Source of the DNA: Clostridiales bacterium
GTDB lineage: Bacteria; Bacillota; Clostridia; Oscillospirales; Ruminococcaceae
NCBI GenBank assembly: GCA_012800685.1
Contig: JAAZIT010000442.1
Span: forward strand, 1-5,312
Direction of reading: 5' to 3'
DNA: 5,312 bases
Shown here in pieces: positions 5,273 through 5,312 of this stretch. A program made the translations under genes and the position numbers. The notes under the pieces were generated by a model. It did no database searches, was not told the DNA's origin, and saw only the letters and a program-made list of their open reading frames with translations. How positions within the stretch are numbered: the first letter of the stretch is position 1; every line of letters starts with the position of its first letter.

Positions 5273-5312
5273 GGGAGCATAGCTCAGCTGGGAGAGCATC
5301 TGCCTTACAAGC
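5273..5312 (+). tRNA. tRNA-Val(TAC), 5' part, cut by the window edge
   Basis: The first 40 nt of a tRNA are visible. The acceptor 5' strand is GGGAGCA (5273-5279), followed by T8 and A9. The D-stem GCTC/GAGC (5282-5285 with 5294-5297) encloses the loop AGCTGGGA. The anticodon stem 5' strand is TCTGC (5299-5303), and the loop CTTACAA (5304-5310) has anticodon TAC at 5306-5308, which reads valine GUA. The GC at 5311-5312 begins the 3' anticodon strand and pairs with the stem. The T-arm and 3' acceptor lie outside the window. It is probably the first gene of a tRNA transcript, given the consensus promoter directly upstream. Confidence 0.95.

Overview
The window is an AT-rich bacterial chromosomal segment, most likely from a Clostridia-type Firmicute. 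The evidence is a lonA followed directly by the ribosome-biogenesis GTPase gene engB/ysxC (the same order as in Bacillus), a YerC/YecD-type TrpR-family regulator, strong AGGAG-type ribosome binding sites, and sigma-A promoters close to TTGACA/TATAAT. All genes lie on the + strand and code density is high. No insertion sequence, phage gene or CRISPR array is visible. The genus cannot be fixed from the sequence alone.

Layout. Positions 1-1821 hold the 3' part of lonA, cut by the window edge. engB follows after 15 nt and the pair is closed by a rho-independent terminator at 2435-2465. A new promoter (2477-2505) drives a second transcription unit: a TrpR/YerC-family regulator (2562-2861), a class I SAM-dependent methyltransferase that overlaps it by 11 nt (2851-3600), and the redox-regulated chaperone Hsp33/hslO (3613-4482). 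A third unit has its own promoter (4511-4539) and encodes a one-gene regulator (4584-5183). It is an XRE-type helix-turn-helix fused to a desulforedoxin-like CxxC/CC metal knuckle and a degenerate superoxide-reductase-like domain. A consensus promoter (5203-5231) then leads into a tRNA-Val(TAC) gene that runs off the right edge at 5312.

How the genes relate. Lon (ATP-dependent proteolysis) and Hsp33 (holdase activated by oxidation) are protein quality-control factors, and EngB assembles the 50S subunit. The most unusual gene is the HTH-desulfoferrodoxin-like fusion. Its four-cysteine site looks intact, but most ligands of the catalytic iron site of superoxide reductase are replaced, so it looks like a repurposed redox or metal sensor domain rather than an enzyme. 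Its closeness to hslO may be coincidental, but makes an oxidative-stress link worth testing. The rest is ordinary core-genome content, and no whole new multi-gene system is supported by what can be seen.
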